DNA from: Sulfurimonas sp.
GTDB taxonomy: Bacteria; Campylobacterota; Campylobacteria; Campylobacterales; Sulfurimonadaceae
Direction: 5' to 3'
Length of the DNA stretch: 64,000 nt
Assembly: GCF_023228785.1 (NCBI RefSeq)
Contig: NZ_JALOAN010000008.1
Span: 9,797 to 73,796 of the forward strand
Shown: positions 62,665 through 64,000 of the stretch, in pieces
Layout: each line of letters begins with the position of its first letter
How positions within the stretch are numbered: the stretch's first letter is position 1
The notes under the pieces: model-generated
Database searches by the model: none
The model's input: the letters and a program-made list of their open reading frames with translations, nothing else
What the model was told of the DNA's origin: nothing
Translations under genes and position numbers: made by a program

Positions 62665-63669
62665 ATGAAGTTTAAAAAGTCTTTTTTTATCTCTCTTGTA
62701 CTTTACACATCAACTCTATTTGCAGATAGCTCAGCTGTAGCTTTTATGTATCATCGATTTGATGAAGCTAAGTATCCATCTACAAATATAAAAATGGAGC
62801 AATTTAAGGAGCAACTCTCTTATCTAAAAGAGAACAATTACAATGTTTGGCACCTCTCTAAGATAATCTCTCATATCAAAGATAAAAAAGAGCTACCACC
62901 AAAGACAATAGCTCTAACTATAGATGATGCTTACATTAGTTTTTATGAAAATGGCTATCCATTACTAAAAGAGTTTGGCTTTGCCTTTAGCCTGATGGTT
63001 AGCACAAATCCAATAGATGTAAAATCCAAAAACTATATGTCATGGTCTCAAATGAGAGAGATGCAAGAACATAAAGCAGAGTTCATAAACCACTCAGTGT
63101 TACATAAATATCTTATAGATAAAAACAAAGAAGAGATTACAAAAGAGATCTTAAAAGCACAAAAGCGACTTCAAGATGAATTAGGAAGTTCTACTAATGA
63201 AAACCCTCGCCTCTTTTCATATCCTTTTGGTGAGTATGACCAAAGAGTTGAGGCTATCTTAGAAGAGTTGGATTTCATTGGTATCACACAAACTTCCGGT
63301 GCTATTGGCTTTGATACAGATCTAAGACGAATACCAAGATTTCCTATGGCTGAGGCTTATGCCTCAATGGAGAGTTTTATTACTAAACTAAACACAAAAC
63401 CTATGCCCATAATCTCTGTTTTACCAAAAGACAATCTCATAGAAGAGAACAACCCTCCAAAGCTCACCATTACTCTAAAAGAGAGACTTCATAATATACA
63501 ATGCTTTACATCAAATGGTGAAAAAATAAATCACACTTGGATATCACAAACTCAGCTAGAAGTTGTAGCAAATGAGAAGCTAAAACAACCTAGAGACAAA
63601 TATACTTGTACCGCTCCTACAATGAAAAATAAATGGTACTGGTATAGTCATTTATGGATAATTAAATAG
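62665..63669 (+). CDS. Exported polysaccharide deacetylase (NodB homology)
   Basis: Signal peptide (about 1-20, ending LFADS) and a carbohydrate esterase 4-like barrel: FMYHRFDE near the N-terminus, TIDDAYISFYENG (metal-binding Asp pair, about 90-102), FINHSVLHKYL with zinc-ligand His residues, and SYPFGEYD. A C-terminal ~90-residue beta-rich extension with two Cys follows. It would N-deacetylate an envelope or biofilm glycan, or peptidoglycan. 334 aa. The stop overlaps the open frame of a truncated chemoreceptor. Confidence 0.88.
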   Translation: MKFKKSFFISLVLYTSTLFADSSAVAFMYHRFDEAKYPSTNIKMEQFKEQLSYLKENNYNVWHLSKIISHIKDKKELPPKTIALTIDDAYISFYENGYPLLKEFGFAFSLMVSTNPIDVKSKNYMSWSQMREMQEHKAEFINHSVLHKYLIDKNKEEITKEILKAQKRLQDELGSSTNENPRLFSYPFGEYDQRVEAILEELDFIGITQTSGAIGFDTDLRRIPRFPMAEAYASMESFITKLNTKPMPIISVLPKDNLIEENNPPKLTITLKERLHNIQCFTSNGEKINHTWISQTQLEVVANEKLKQPRDKYTCTAPTMKNKWYWYSHLWIIK

Positions 63670-64000
63670 CAAAGACAATAAGGCATATTGCGTATTAACT
63701 AATCTTATAATAGTAACACTTACTATAGTTATGATAAATATTAGCATTATAAAACCGCTAGATAGATTTAAAGAGATACTTCTTAGCATCGGAAACAGCA
63801 GCGATTTAACTAAAAGAGTTGATGAAAATGCTCCTCTAGAGTTGTCCCAAATGGCATCAACTTTCAATGAACTCTTAGAGAGTCTCAAAAATCTTATAAA
63901 AATTTCTAAACAGAGTGCTACAGAAAATGCTTCTATCTCTCATGAACTCTCAACCACTGCAAAAGGTGTTGGAGAAAATGTTGAGAAGTCAGTTGTAGCC
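63662..64000 (+). CDS. Methyl-accepting chemotaxis protein lacking its N-terminal sensor, runs off the window
   Basis: The open frame runs from after a TAA at 63659-63661 to the window end. It encodes a membrane helix (VLTNLIIVTLTIVMINI), the HAMP-type junction SIIKPLDRF, a HAMP domain and the start of the coiled coil of a chemoreceptor (FNELLESLKNLIKISKQSA). A normal receptor has helix 1 and a ligand-binding domain before this, but that space is the deacetylase gene. The only in-frame ATG, 63731, is inside the helix and lacks a ribosome binding site. Either a 5'-deleted remnant or a sensor-less receptor. Confidence 0.65.

Noticed and set aside
63652..63888. 78-aa minus-strand ORF at the window end
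   Set aside because: It is antisense to a frame encoding a clear transmembrane-HAMP segment of a chemoreceptor.
1..64000. tRNA, rRNA, transposase, toxin-antitoxin, restriction or other defence genes
   Set aside because: None was recognised on either strand; genes here belong to core families and coding style is uniform.

Overview
The window is an AT-rich, densely packed stretch of a bacterial core chromosome. The gene set and order point to a Campylobacterota (Epsilonproteobacteria) genome, most likely Sulfurimonas or a close relative. The evidence is the run cvpA-fur-lysS-glyA-DUF1882-SPOR-aroE, the run tyrS-spoT-rpoZ-pyrH, the rpsO/rrf2/flhA neighbourhood, a class II DAHP synthase, a FabX-type flavoenzyme, a CheB without receiver domain, and many TATAAT boxes with little -35 sequence. 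The genus is an inference; no rRNA, tRNA, CRISPR array, prophage, transposase or defence island was seen.

Layout. 1-5.1 kb: 3' part of dnaJ (minus), then mltA-recR-pldA (plus) and a SulP anion transporter (minus). 5.2-11.4 kb: a Ca-type P-type ATPase and an ABC-F ATPase, facing a DAHP synthase. 11.5-19.9 kb: one long plus-strand operon, GGDEF-cvpA-fur-lysS-glyA-DUF1882-SPOR-trpE-aroE. 19.9-24.5 kb: an ArsP-like permease with a palindromic operator, a guanine deaminase, a MITE-like repeat, hemJ, a ThiF-like protein, a 44-codon small gene with a near-perfect ribosome binding site, and an aminotransferase. 24.5-33.8 kb: murC and a membrane protein, a cold-shock gene with a structured leader, then mutS2, a thioredoxin-fold protein, a flavoprotein and a LemA-DUF3137-EI24 trio. 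33.8-42.8 kb: UvrD-like helicase, a second GGDEF protein, valS, a universal stress protein, and flgH overlapping a transglutaminase-like gene. 42.8-47.9 kb: yqeY, the overlapping minus-strand operon trmN6-like/ykgJ-like/TPR lipoprotein/trpC, divergent kdsB, a second repeat copy with internal tandem units, and rpsO. 47.9-54 kb: a haem-motif PAS-GGDEF-EAL receptor, rrf2, flhA and a DHH phosphoesterase. 54-61.1 kb: the minus-strand run pyrH-rpoZ-spoT-tyrS-fabX-amiC. 61.1-64 kb: cheB-cheR, a polysaccharide deacetylase, and a chemoreceptor that lacks its sensor region and runs off the window.

Themes. Most genes are housekeeping: translation, cell wall, aromatic amino acids (with trpE, trpC and aroE scattered), lipid and LPS synthesis, and motility. 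The signalling layer is rich for 64 kb: three cyclic-di-GMP proteins, SpoT, CheB/CheR and a chemoreceptor. The best leads are the small gene at 22999-23133, the ArsR-like operator, the two MITE-like repeats, the face-to-face divergent promoters at kdsB, the apparently leaderless genes and the truncated chemoreceptor. I did not find a clear, wholly new multi-gene system.
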